NCBI GenBank assembly: GCA_018613035.1 | Contig: JAGGRA010000029.1 | Location: 55,585 to 119,584, forward strand | Direction of reading: 5' to 3' | Source of the DNA: Pseudomonas sp. ISL-84 | GTDB lineage: Bacteria > Bacillota > Bacilli > Bacillales > Cytobacillaceae | Length of the DNA stretch: 64,000 nt | Part shown: in pieces, positions 35,053 through 43,499 of the stretch | Layout: every line of letters starts with the position of its first letter | Position numbering within the stretch: the first letter of the stretch is position 1 | Notes under the pieces: generated by a model | Database searches by the model: none | What the model was told of the DNA's origin: nothing | The model's input: only the letters and a program-made list of their open reading frames with translations | Translations under genes and position numbers: made by a program

Positions 35053-35592
35053 ATGGAGAAAATTCTTAATGAAATTTTAAGTACTTTAAAAGATCATTCT
35101 AAAAGATTTGATTCAATCGATGAAAAATTCGATTCTATTGACGAAAGATTCGTTTCAATCGATGCAAAACTCGTTTCAATCGATGAAAGTTTTAATTCTA
35201 TAGGCGGAGATCTAGCTGATGTAAAAATACGGCTTGGCAGTGTTGAGGACAAAATAATCAGTGTTGATGGCAGATTAGACAGTGTTGAGGACCGATTAAC
35301 CAGTGTTGATGGCAGATTAGACAGTGTTGACGACAAATTAGTCAGTGTTGATGGCAGATTAGGCAGTGTTGATGATAGATTACAGACCCTTTCTGAACAA
35401 ATCGACAACAATGCAACCGAATTTAGAAGCCATTTTAAGCACATTGAAACAAAGCTAGAACAGCATGAAGAAACCTTTCATCTAATTTCTGATACTTTAA
35501 TAGGTACGCAAATCGATATTGAACACCTCAGCAAAAAGAGCGGATTGCATGAAACAGAAATTAATCAGCTCAAGAAGCGAATTCACTCCTAG
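35053..35592 (+). CDS. Heptad-repeat coiled-coil protein
   Basis: 179 residues from the ATG at 35053 with AAAGGAGGTG upstream. Residues 20-120 are almost perfect seven-residue repeats: first SIDEKFD-type units, then SVDGRLD and SVEDRLT units in alternation, giving 21-base and 42-base tandem repeats in the DNA (about 35230-35390). The C-terminal 60 residues are a less regular coiled coil. There is no signal peptide or membrane segment. It should form a long parallel bundle in the cytoplasm. Similar small Ile-Asp/Val-Asp repeat proteins are common in bacilli but have no assigned function. Repeat number is likely to vary between strains. Confidence 0.85.
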   Translation: MEKILNEILSTLKDHSKRFDSIDEKFDSIDERFVSIDAKLVSIDESFNSIGGDLADVKIRLGSVEDKIISVDGRLDSVEDRLTSVDGRLDSVDDKLVSVDGRLGSVDDRLQTLSEQIDNNATEFRSHFKHIETKLEQHEETFHLISDTLIGTQIDIEHLSKKSGLHETEINQLKKRIHS

Positions 35593-35633
35593 CAGCATTC
35601 CACTCTGGCAGATAGCTTAATTCCATAAAAAAG

Positions 35634-35674
35634 AAAAAGCATTTGCCGACTCTAGGTCAGTAAATGCTTTTTTT
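35634..35674. terminator. Terminator after the coiled-coil gene
   Basis: AAAAAGCATTT and AAATGCTTTTTTT form an AT-rich stem with an inner GAC/GTC pairing. Read on the minus strand it also ends in T residues, so it may stop read-through from the sugar-acid operon as well. Confidence 0.82.
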
Positions 35675-35811
35675 AATGAAATAAGACAATATTTCTTTTA
35701 TAAATTCCATTTTTTCTTTTAAAAAACTTCATTTTCTTCAATAATTTATCAGCCGGGTTATTTTAACAAGCTGGCATGAGCCCACCGCATCTATTTTCAT
35801 TGCTAATTTCT

Positions 35812-35887
35812 TAATTATCTTCAACTTTGATCATTTTATCATCAACTTCCTTGATATATCGGCAACTCGCCCGTTTTATCGTCAACC
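35812..35887. repeat. Array of four degenerate ~20-nt units (TTTTATCNTCAACT type)
   Basis: ATTATCTTCAACTT, TTTTATCATCAACTT, TATATCGGCAACTC and TTTTATCGTCAACC follow one another every 19-21 bases. They lie just downstream of larE in a 330-base gap that otherwise holds only the terminator at 35634-35674. Confidence 0.75.
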
Positions 35888-35920
35888 AGGTTCATGTGAG
35901 AGATATAGAACAAAGAAGCT

Positions 35921-36748
35921 TTATTTCGCTGCCGAGGATTGCAGCATTTGATTCATGCTGCCGCTCTTATACCCTGTTAAGTCCATAGCCACATATTTAA
36001 AGCCAAGCTGTTTCAGCTCTACAGAAACTTGCTCATGGTAGGTAAGGAGGTTTGCCATATCCTGCGGTTCTACTTCTATTCTGGCAATTTCATTGTGAAC
36101 CCGTACTCTGACCTGCTTAATGCCAAAGCTTTTAATAAATTGCTCAGCCTGATCCACCTTCTTTAGCTTTTCAATCGTAATTTTTTCACCATAGGCTATT
36201 CTGGAGGATAAACAGGCAAGCGAAGGTTTGTCCCAATTATCTAGGCCAAGCTCCTTGGATCGGATGCGAATATCCTCTTTTGTTATATCCGCTTCCGCCA
36301 GCGGCCCTCTCACATTTCTTTCCATAGCAGCTTTCACGCCTGGACGATGTTCACCTAAATCATCTTTAATAAGTCCAAATGTCAAGTTTTTGTAGCCTTG
36401 CTCGATCATAATAGGATAAAGCTCATCGAACAGCCCTTTTTTACAGTAGTAGCATCTGTTCAAATCATTCTCTGCATAGCCAGGGATGGAAAGCTCCGAC
36501 ATCTGTATGACTTGGTGCGGGGCATTTAATGCCTTTGCTATTCGTATCGTTTCCTCCAGCTCAGAGCGAGGGAACGATTCAGAATCGGCCGTAATAGCCA
36601 AAACATTTTCTTTTCCTAATGTATCCAATGCCACTTTTAATAAATAGGTACTGTCCACACCACCGGAAAAAGCGATGATGATGCTTTCCATATCTGATAA
36701 AATCTTTTTCAGGTGCTGCTCTTTTTCTAAACTGAGGTGTATATCCAT
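35921..36748 (-). CDS. larE: LarE, ATP-dependent sacrificial sulfur transferase of nickel-pincer cofactor synthesis
   Basis: 275 residues with AAAGGAGG upstream. It has the PP-loop AFSGGVDST (residues 26-34) that adenylates the substrate carboxylate, and Cys179 in KPSLACLSSRI, equivalent to the sacrificial cysteine of Lactobacillus plantarum LarE (Cys176). An extra NRCYYCKKG pair (Cys99, Cys102) is also present; in some LarE proteins additional cysteines hold an iron-sulfur cluster that supplies sulfur instead. LarE converts the LarB product to the bis-thiocarboxylate that LarC charges with nickel. It is the last gene of the galactonate operon, 36 bases after kdgA. No larB or larC is in the window. 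Confidence 0.93.
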   Translation of the reverse strand: MDIHLSLEKEQHLKKILSDMESIIIAFSGGVDSTYLLKVALDTLGKENVLAITADSESFPRSELEETIRIAKALNAPHQVIQMSELSIPGYAENDLNRCYYCKKGLFDELYPIMIEQGYKNLTFGLIKDDLGEHRPGVKAAMERNVRGPLAEADITKEDIRIRSKELGLDNWDKPSLACLSSRIAYGEKITIEKLKKVDQAEQFIKSFGIKQVRVRVHNEIARIEVEPQDMANLLTYHEQVSVELKQLGFKYVAMDLTGYKSGSMNQMLQSSAAK

Positions 36749-36784
36749 AGGTTGTATCCTCCTTTATTAAATGGCTATGAGGCA

Positions 36785-37429
36785 TTATTTACTCGTGACC
36801 CAGCCTCCCGCCAATGCAGAAAATTGCTTTGCCTTTTCTGTGAGGGCCAAATAATCCTCATCCGAATGTAGCTTCTTTGCATTTACCAGCGAACTGCCCA
36901 CTCCTGCAGCCACCGCCCCTGCGTTCAAATAGTCCTGGATATTTTCAACGCCTATGCCCCCTGTTGGCATTAATGGGATATGGGGAAGCGGTCCCTGCAG
37001 GCTTTTAAAATAGGAGACACCCATTACATCCGCTGGAAACACTTTGATCAGATCCCCGCCATTTTCATAAGCCGTCAGAATTTCGGTCGGCGTTAGGGCA
37101 CCTGGAATACTGAGGACACCATAGCGTTTTGCCATTTTAATGGTTTCGGCATTAACGGTTGGCGAAAAAATGAATTCTGCCCCCGACATAATCACTGCGC
37201 GCGCTGTTTCCGGATCCAGCACCGTCCCTGCCCCGACGATGACCTCATTTCCAAACTCTTCTTTTACTTTTTCAATTAACGTGCAAACCTTGGGTGTTTC
37301 GACTGTAATTTCAAATGTGCTGACACCGCCAGCCTGCAGCGCATGGGCAATGGGCAAAATCTGATCTGGCCGTGCACCGCGAATAACGGCAACAATTTTG
37401 CGCTTCTTTAATTCTTCTAACTTGTTCAC
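36785..37429 (-). CDS. kdgA: KDPG/KHG aldolase
   Basis: 214 residues from the GTG at 37429, seven bases after GGAGG. It is a class I aldolase with a TIM barrel: AVIRGARPDQ near the N-terminus, FEITVETP with Glu44, GAGTVLDPETA, and the Schiff-base lysine Lys129 in DLIKVFPADVMG. It splits 2-keto-3-deoxy-6-phosphogluconate or the galactonate analogue to pyruvate and glyceraldehyde 3-phosphate, and often also 4-hydroxy-2-oxoglutarate. It follows kdgK by 16 bases, so both steps after DgoD are co-transcribed. Confidence 0.95.
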   Translation of the reverse strand: MNKLEELKKRKIVAVIRGARPDQILPIAHALQAGGVSTFEITVETPKVCTLIEKVKEEFGNEVIVGAGTVLDPETARAVIMSGAEFIFSPTVNAETIKMAKRYGVLSIPGALTPTEILTAYENGGDLIKVFPADVMGVSYFKSLQGPLPHIPLMPTGGIGVENIQDYLNAGAVAAGVGSSLVNAKKLHSDEDYLALTEKAKQFSALAGGWVTSK

Positions 37430-37445
37430 TGATTTTCCTCCTTTT

Positions 37446-38402
37446 TTATCTCGTAACATCGTCCAGGCCGCCATTCATAAAAGACGCAAGATCAGATCGA
37501 TTGGGCAATCCTTCTGCATCGCCATTCACCATGGTTACCATTGCTCCCATCGCATTGCCCCGCCGCACTGCTTCTTCCAGCGCTATTCCGTCCAGCAGTC
37601 CTGACAGCACACCCGCTGCAAATGCATCGCCTGCTCCAACCGGATCTACTACCCGCTCTACCGTAAACCCCGGAATTCTTGTCATTGGAAGAGATGAGGA
37701 AGATAGCAGCGCCCCTTCCTTGCCCAGCTTCATAATGACTGTTTCAATGCCAAGAGCGTGAAATTGTTCAACATACTCCTCCGGTGTGCCGGTGCCGAAT
37801 AAGAATTCCGCTTCCGAAATGCCTGGAAGGACAATATCGCTTTCAGAGGCATATTTTTTCAAAAACTGGCGCGCTTCTTCTTCATCTCGCCAAATTTTCA
37901 AACGGAGATTTGGATCAAACACAATTTTCGTGCCATTTTCTTTCGCGGTACCGATGGCTTTTTCCAGCATCTCACGGCACGATACACTGAGCCCTGGCGT
38001 TATGCCTGTAATATGAAGATATTCAGAATCAGATATGGAGTCCTCCTGCAGCCATTCAGAACTCATTTTGCTGGCGGCGGAATTTTTTCTGTAGTAATAA
38101 ACACGCGTGTCGTTCAAGCGCCTGAATTCTTTAAAAAACACACCGGTCGGTGCACTTGGATCGCGTGTCACATAAGACACATCCACTCCTTCACCGCGGA
38201 TGAATGACAGCATGGCATCACCGAATTCATCCTCCCCAAGACGGCTGATCCATCTTGATCGATGGCCGAGACGGCTCAATCCGATGGCAACATTGGACTC
38301 TGCCCCGCCGAATTTCATTGAAAAAGAATGGGCATGGCGAAGCATGCCCTCTTCATTCGGTGTAAATAGAGCCATCGTTTCCCCGATTGTTACAACATCC
38401 AT
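37446..38402 (-). CDS. kdgK: 2-keto-3-deoxygluconate kinase (PfkB family)
   Basis: 318 residues. The N-terminal MDVVTIGETMALFTPNEEG and KFGGAESNVAIGLSRLGH match KDG kinases, and the PfkB signature 2 is DPVGAGDAFAAGVLSGLLDG with the catalytic aspartate. The enzyme phosphorylates 2-keto-3-deoxy-gluconate or -galactonate at C6. It starts five bases after the preceding FAH gene ends, with GAGGG upstream, and is followed by kdgA. Confidence 0.94.
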   Translation of the reverse strand: MDVVTIGETMALFTPNEEGMLRHAHSFSMKFGGAESNVAIGLSRLGHRSRWISRLGEDEFGDAMLSFIRGEGVDVSYVTRDPSAPTGVFFKEFRRLNDTRVYYYRKNSAASKMSSEWLQEDSISDSEYLHITGITPGLSVSCREMLEKAIGTAKENGTKIVFDPNLRLKIWRDEEEARQFLKKYASESDIVLPGISEAEFLFGTGTPEEYVEQFHALGIETVIMKLGKEGALLSSSSLPMTRIPGFTVERVVDPVGAGDAFAAGVLSGLLDGIALEEAVRRGNAMGAMVTMVNGDAEGLPNRSDLASFMNGGLDDVTR

Positions 38403-38407
38403 GTCTA

Positions 38408-39292
38408 TCAGCCCTCTTTCTTCTGTGAATCACCTTTTACGTAATTGGATAAGGTTCCGATATTTTCAATGGTAATACTCATTCTGTCACCGTCTTTAAG
38501 CCACACCTTGGGATTCCGGCCCATTCCGACTCCAGGCGGTGTTCCAGTTGCAATTAAATCGCCTGGTCTAAGTGTCATCGACTGTGATAGGAATGAAATG
38601 ATCTGAGGAATGGTAAAGATTAAGTTGCTTGTATTGGAGTCCTGCATGATTTCCCCATTGAGTTCGAGTGAGATTGCCAGGTTGTGAGGATCTCCAGCTT
38701 CCTCGTTTGTCACGATCACAGGCCCTGTTGGAGCAAAGGTGTCAGCTGTTTTCCCGCGGGACCATTGTCCGTCTTTAAATTGCAAATCACGGGCGCTAAT
38801 GTCATTCATGATGGTATAGCCAAATACGTAATCGTTTGCCTCTTCTTCCGATACCCGCTTTGCTTCTTTCCCTATGACAATGGCCAGCTCGGCTTCAAAA
38901 TCGACTTCACTTGAATTAATGGGAATCTCTACAGCATCATTATGGCCGGCAATGGCATTAGCATATTTAGAAAAGATCACCGGCGAGGCGGGCGGCTCCA
39001 TCCCGGTTTCCCTGCAATGATCAATATAATTAAGGCCCACACAAATGATTTTTTCCGGGGCTGGAATCGGCGGAAGAATCTTCACATCAGAGATTGGAAA
39101 AACAGCAGCATCACTGTCACGCTGATTAATCAGGTTTTCAGCAAGCGGCAGCAGCTCTTCGCTTTTTTCTATAAAGGTTTTCAGACACTTCGGAAATCGG
39201 TCTCCTCCCAGCAAGGTTAAGCTGATGGCTTTCTCTCCCTGAACCACGCCAATATGCTGTTGTAAATGAATGGTGAAAGCAGCTAGTTTCAT
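38408..39292 (-). CDS. Fumarylacetoacetate hydrolase (FAH) family protein
   Basis: 294 residues from the ATG at 39292. It has the FAH catalytic core: KIICVGLNYIDHCRETGMEP, the metal-binding glutamates in EVDFEAELAIVIGKEAKRV, DISARDLQFKDGQWSRGKT, and the closing TPPGVGMG. Such enzymes act on 2-keto acids by C-C bond hydrolysis, decarboxylation or dehydration with a divalent metal. This copy belongs to the large FAHD/YcgM-like group. In a galactonate operon a role on a 3-deoxy-2-keto acid or a lactone is plausible, but the substrate is unknown. It differs clearly from the second FAH protein at 46813-47709. Confidence 0.9.
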   Translation of the reverse strand: MKLAAFTIHLQQHIGVVQGEKAISLTLLGGDRFPKCLKTFIEKSEELLPLAENLINQRDSDAAVFPISDVKILPPIPAPEKIICVGLNYIDHCRETGMEPPASPVIFSKYANAIAGHNDAVEIPINSSEVDFEAELAIVIGKEAKRVSEEEANDYVFGYTIMNDISARDLQFKDGQWSRGKTADTFAPTGPVIVTNEEAGDPHNLAISLELNGEIMQDSNTSNLIFTIPQIISFLSQSMTLRPGDLIATGTPPGVGMGRNPKVWLKDGDRMSITIENIGTLSNYVKGDSQKKEG

Positions 39293-39311
39293 ATTCAGCA
39301 CCTATCCTTTC

Positions 39312-40271
39312 TTACGTTAGGGCATAAGGTGTTTTTTCACCTTTTAAAACCTGAACGATATTTTTCGCAGCCTTTTGACGAAGCTCAACCATTGCTTCCT
39401 CGGAATACCAGGCACTATGCGGAGTGATGAGTACATTGTCCATATTGAGAAGCGGACTATCTAGGCTAACCGGCTCTTCTTCGGTAACATCAAGGGCGGC
39501 ACCGGCAATTATTCCTTTTTCAAGCGCTTCTATAAGAGCCGTTTCATCGATAATCGGACCGCGGGCAGTATTAATGATGACGGCATTTTTCTTCATTTGG
39601 CTGAAGCGTTCTGCATTTAGCAGATGGAAGGTATCCTTGATAAGCGGTACATGCACCGATAAATAGTCGGCTTCCCGGATGATTTCATCAAGCTCCATTT
39701 TTTGAACCCCCACGGCAGCCATATCTTCTGTGGAAACAAACGGGTCGTATGCAGCCGTTTTAAAACCAAGAGGCTTCACCTTTTCAATAAACCGGCGCGG
39801 AATGCGGCCAAAGCCAAGAACCCCTACTGTCTGCTCGTTAAAGCGATGAATCGGTACACAGGCTTTGAAGTCCCAGTTGCCTTTTTTCACTTCATTATTT
39901 AATAGAGTCACTTTGCGCGCCCATGATAATAAAAGAGCCAGTGCATGGTTCGAAACCTCTTCCATCCCGTAATCCGGAACGTTTGCAACTGTGATGCCTT
40001 TTTCATTCGCAGCATCCAGATCAATCGTATTGACACCCACGCCATAGCGGGAAATAACCTTGGCATTTTCAAGCGATTCGATTACAGAGCGCGATATTGG
40101 CGCATATTGATTTAAAATCGCATCGGCATGTTTTGCCTGCTCGATAACCTCAGCTTCTGTTTTGCATTGCGCTTTGACGAATTCAATTTCAAGGCCGCTT
40201 TCCGCAAATACATCTTCTTCATATTTCAAATTCTCAAATTCATAGTCTGTTAACAGTACTTTAAAAGCCAT
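39312..40271 (-). CDS. CtBP-type D-2-hydroxyacid dehydrogenase
   Basis: 319 residues of the D-isomer-specific 2-hydroxyacid dehydrogenase family, C-terminal-binding-protein group. The NAD loop is VGVLGFGRIPRRF, the catalytic residues are Arg in NTARGPIIDE, Glu in DVTEEEP and His in ITPHSAWYSEEA, and the N-terminal lobe has VISRYGVGVNTIDLDAANEK. It reversibly reduces a 2-keto acid to a D-hydroxy acid. In this operon it could oxidise or reduce C2 of a sugar acid or its deoxy-keto derivative (inference). The ribosome binding site is TAGGAG. Confidence 0.93.
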   Translation of the reverse strand: MAFKVLLTDYEFENLKYEEDVFAESGLEIEFVKAQCKTEAEVIEQAKHADAILNQYAPISRSVIESLENAKVISRYGVGVNTIDLDAANEKGITVANVPDYGMEEVSNHALALLLSWARKVTLLNNEVKKGNWDFKACVPIHRFNEQTVGVLGFGRIPRRFIEKVKPLGFKTAAYDPFVSTEDMAAVGVQKMELDEIIREADYLSVHVPLIKDTFHLLNAERFSQMKKNAVIINTARGPIIDETALIEALEKGIIAGAALDVTEEEPVSLDSPLLNMDNVLITPHSAWYSEEAMVELRQKAAKNIVQVLKGEKTPYALT

Positions 40272-40341
40272 CCTATTTCACTCCTAATAGATATAGTAAG
40301 AAATCCCTGGAACAGCATGGGGCCGCTTCAGGGATCGATTG

Positions 40342-41289
40342 TTATTTAGCTAACGTTTTTTCAACCTTCGGAATTCCAAGCCCCTCTGCACCAAGCTCTG
40401 AGGTTTTTGCTTCCGGATAATAGCGCTCAATCATTTGAACGCCAATGGATGCACGGCGGACACGTTCTTTTACTAATGAAATATTCGTGCTTTCCCATTG
40501 CTTTCCTGAAGGGTAAACATCCGGATGATTACGAAGGCCGAATTTAATATAAACGGGAGCCAGCACCCGAATGATTTCCGGGATCTCATAGTAGCGCAGA
40601 AATCCGCCGAAATTATCCGGAACCTCTACATACAAATCGATCGGAATATCAATGGCCTGTCGGATCGCAGCCAGTTTAGCCAGCGGCAATGCAGAAGGTA
40701 CATTGTAGGTATCTGCCCCGATATCCTGCATTAATTTTACGGATACTGGATTAGCCGAGCCCATTTGAACGGAAACCTTCACAACAAAGTCCTCCGGCAG
40801 CTGTCCCTTCTTTTTCATTTCTTTTGTTAAAAGAAGGAGTCCTTCATCAGCCACAAGTGCGCCCCTTAAACCAAGTGCGGCACCACGCTTTAAATCTTCC
40901 ATTGCATAGACGAGCTGATCGGCTCCTTCGTGGCGAAGCGCCTGAGATTTGCCGCCCGATGTAAACGGAGCTGCACTGATATCCCATGTGCCTCGCGGAC
41001 CTACGAATAAGCTTAATTCCATTCCGCGTTCTGCTGTCAGATCACACATTTCTTTGATTTCTTCATCTGTTTGAAGCATAATGCCGCTTCCCTGGGAGAC
41101 GCGGTGAATCGTCAAGCCGAGGCGATCGATTTCTTCAAGCGTGGCTTTTAACGCTTCAGGACCTTCAACGCTCGGAATTTCAACCCGGTATTGTGCACCG
41201 TCCGGGAATCTTTTCGTCGAAGTCGGCAACTCTTGGAAATCACTGGATGGATAGCCTAATTGTTCAAGCAATTCGCGGGATTCTTTCAT
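40342..41289 (-). CDS. Unrecognised enzyme, probable TIM-barrel, in the galactonate operon
   Basis: 315 residues; its ATG overlaps the TGA of the upstream DapA-family gene as ATGA, so the two are co-translated. I see no signal peptide or membrane segment. Alternating strands and helices (GLTIHRVSQGSGIML, MELSLFVGPRG, FVVKVSVQMGSANPVSVKLM, DIPIDLYVEVPDNFGG, PVYIKFGLRNH) suggest a beta/alpha barrel. I cannot place it in a characterised family; a distant relation to U32-type barrels is possible, but the U32 signature is not seen. Position suggests an isomerase, lyase or epimerase step in sugar-acid degradation. Confidence 0.8.
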   Translation of the reverse strand: MKESRELLEQLGYPSSDFQELPTSTKRFPDGAQYRVEIPSVEGPEALKATLEEIDRLGLTIHRVSQGSGIMLQTDEEIKEMCDLTAERGMELSLFVGPRGTWDISAAPFTSGGKSQALRHEGADQLVYAMEDLKRGAALGLRGALVADEGLLLLTKEMKKKGQLPEDFVVKVSVQMGSANPVSVKLMQDIGADTYNVPSALPLAKLAAIRQAIDIPIDLYVEVPDNFGGFLRYYEIPEIIRVLAPVYIKFGLRNHPDVYPSGKQWESTNISLVKERVRRASIGVQMIERYYPEAKTSELGAEGLGIPKVEKTLAK

Positions 41290-42197
41290 GATTGGACGCC
41301 TTCTTTCGTTTCAATAGTTTTTAATAGATTACGAACATTTTCACGCAGATCGGCAGGGTATACATCAAACGGAACACGGTGCCCCGCTGCTGTATCAAAC
41401 CAGCGCTGGTGAACAGCTTCTTTCATCGAGGTAAAAAACGTCGGGCAATAGGTGTAAACATCCATAAGCTTTGAAATCAGCTGATGGTTCCTCTGCGCTT
41501 CAGCAAAATCTCCTCTTTGATAAGATTCATATAAATCCACTGATATTTCCGGAGCAAAAACGGCGCTGCCATTAATGCTGCCATCTGCACCGATCATTTG
41601 CGCCGGGAGCATATGCTCATCAAAAGCGGAGAAAACAAGGAAATCTGGGCGAACTTTTTTCACCTCTGTGATCACTTGGCGAATGTGGCCAAAATCACCG
41701 ACAGTTTCTTTAATGCCTGCAATATTCGAATGATCTTTGGCCAATTTAACGATTAGCTCAACAGGCAAATTTTGGCCGGTTAATTGCGGGATATTATAAA
41801 TAAACACTGGCAGCTCAGTATGGCTGGCAACAGTTGAATAAAAGCGGTAAAGCTGCTCATCGGAAAGCTTCCAGTAGTATGGGCTGACAGCCAGTACACC
41901 ATCTGCTCCCAAATCTTCTGCATAAGAAGTCAATTCAAGAACTTCCTTGAGCGCAGTATGGCCTACACCAACCATCACTTTTACACGTCCATGGATGTGT
42001 TTAATCATTTCCCTTACATAAAGCTTCCGCTCTTCCATTGAAAGAGAAGAAAACTCGCCGGAGCTGCCCATCAACAAAATACCATGAATATTCTGCGAAA
42101 TTAACTTATCAAGATAGCGTCTGTTTAGCTCCAGATCCAGATTTCCCGCTTCGTCAAATAAGGTGACGACCGGTGGAATAATTCCATGAAAGCCCAT
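41286..42197 (-). CDS. DapA/NAL family lyase or dehydratase
   Basis: 303 residues from the ATG at 42197 with AAAGGAGG upstream; longer open frame overlaps dgoD. It is a dihydrodipicolinate synthase/N-acetylneuraminate lyase family barrel with GSSGEFSSL (45-53), the catalytic Tyr134 in FIYNIPQ and the Schiff-base Lys163 in AGIKETVGD. Relatives in sugar-acid operons are KDG aldolases or 5-keto-4-deoxyglucarate/2-keto-3-deoxy-pentonate dehydratases. Here it follows dgoD by 19 bases, so cleavage of 2-keto-3-deoxygalactonate without phosphorylation is one option (inference). Confidence 0.9.
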   Translation of the reverse strand: MGFHGIIPPVVTLFDEAGNLDLELNRRYLDKLISQNIHGILLMGSSGEFSSLSMEERKLYVREMIKHIHGRVKVMVGVGHTALKEVLELTSYAEDLGADGVLAVSPYYWKLSDEQLYRFYSTVASHTELPVFIYNIPQLTGQNLPVELIVKLAKDHSNIAGIKETVGDFGHIRQVITEVKKVRPDFLVFSAFDEHMLPAQMIGADGSINGSAVFAPEISVDLYESYQRGDFAEAQRNHQLISKLMDVYTYCPTFFTSMKEAVHQRWFDTAAGHRVPFDVYPADLRENVRNLLKTIETKEGVQS

Positions 42198-42216
42198 TAT
42201 GTTCTCCTCCTTTTCC

Positions 42217-43365
42217 TTACCATTCGGCAATGCTGCCATCTTCATGACGCCAAATAGGATTTTTCCAGTCATGTCCGACTTCCGCTGCCTGTTTAACTTT
42301 TTCTTCGTTAATATCAATACCAAGGCCAGGCTGATCCGGGATGTTTACATAGCCATCTTTATAGGCAAATACTTCAGGGTTATTGATATAATCCAAAATG
42401 TCCATTCCCTGGTTATAGTGAATGCCAAGGCTTTGCTCCTGAATGATGAAATTCGGAGTAGAGGCATCCAGATGAACAGATGAAGCAAGCGTCATTGGCC
42501 CCAATGGACAATGCGGTGCAATGGACACATCATAGGCTTCAGCCATCGCGGCAATTTTCTTTCCTTCCAGAATACCGCCTGTGTGGGAAAGATCTGGCTG
42601 GATAATATCCACATATCCGTCCTGCAGAAGCTGCTTAAATCCCCAGCGCGTATACATTCTTTCTCCGGTTGCAATCGGACAGGTCGTATGAAGCGCTATT
42701 TCACGAAGAGCTTCATTATTTTCCGGCAGCACCGGTTCTTCAATGAACATAGGGCGGTACGGTTCAAGCTCTTTCACAAGTGTTTTGGCCATTGTTTTAT
42801 GGATGCGGCCGTGGAAATCAACCCCGATGCCAAAGTCTTTTCCGAGCGCCTCGCGAATGGATGCAACGCGTTCAATGACTGCATCCACTTTTGAAAAACT
42901 GTCTATGTAGTTCATTTCTTCCGAGGCATTCATTTTAATCGCTTGAAAGCCTTGTTCCTGTTTTTCTTTAGCTGCCGCAGCCACATCAGCTGGCCGGTCG
43001 CCCCCGATCCAGGAATACACTTTAATTTTCTGACGCGCTTTGCCGCCGAGCATTTCATAGACAGGTATATTGTAATACTTGCCTTTAATATCCCAGAGAG
43101 CCTGCTCAATGCCGGAGATCGCGCTCATAAGAATCGGTCCGCCCCGGTAAAAACCGCCCCTGTACAGTGTTTGCCATATGTCTTCGATGTCATTGGGGTT
43201 GCGGCCAATGATATAGTCTGATAGTTCATTGACTGCCGCCTTCACGGTTTCGGCGCGACCTTCAACCACCGGCTCTCCCCACCCGGAAATGCCTTCATCC
43301 GTTTCAATCTTTAAAAACAGCCAGCGCGGCGGAACTTTATATAATGAAAGTTTCGTAATTTTCAT
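42217..43365 (-). CDS. dgoD: D-galactonate dehydratase DgoD
   Basis: 382 residues, the same length as the E. coli enzyme, from the ATG at 43365 with GAGGTG upstream. The protein is very close to E. coli DgoD throughout: [68 protein letters not shown]-like [13 protein letters not shown] and the last residues [11 protein letters not shown]. It is an enolase-superfamily enzyme; metal ligands are the Asp of VDFHGR and glutamates of IEEPV and TGERM. It converts D-galactonate to 2-keto-3-deoxy-D-galactonate. It is first in an eight-gene operon ending in larE, preceded by a terminator. Confidence 0.96.
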   Translation of the reverse strand: MKITKLSLYKVPPRWLFLKIETDEGISGWGEPVVEGRAETVKAAVNELSDYIIGRNPNDIEDIWQTLYRGGFYRGGPILMSAISGIEQALWDIKGKYYNIPVYEMLGGKARQKIKVYSWIGGDRPADVAAAAKEKQEQGFQAIKMNASEEMNYIDSFSKVDAVIERVASIREALGKDFGIGVDFHGRIHKTMAKTLVKELEPYRPMFIEEPVLPENNEALREIALHTTCPIATGERMYTRWGFKQLLQDGYVDIIQPDLSHTGGILEGKKIAAMAEAYDVSIAPHCPLGPMTLASSVHLDASTPNFIIQEQSLGIHYNQGMDILDYINNPEVFAYKDGYVNIPDQPGLGIDINEEKVKQAAEVGHDWKNPIWRHEDGSIAEW

Positions 43366-43389
43366 ATGGGCACCTCGCAACATTTTTAT

Positions 43390-43425
43390 AAAAAGGAGAT
43401 TTCTATTTCGGGAAATCTCCTTTTT
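43390..43425. terminator. Strong terminator between the semialdehyde dehydrogenase gene and dgoD
   Basis: AAAAAGGAGATTTC and GAAATCTCCTTTTT form a 14-base perfect stem with T residues on both sides. It divides the island into two transcription units, unless read-through occurs. Confidence 0.92.
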
Positions 43426-43499
43426 ATGGTGGTAATCGTTTTTTTGCTTTACTTGTTTAATCGAGTTGAAAATATGAATTTATTAATTTTTCCGATCCA

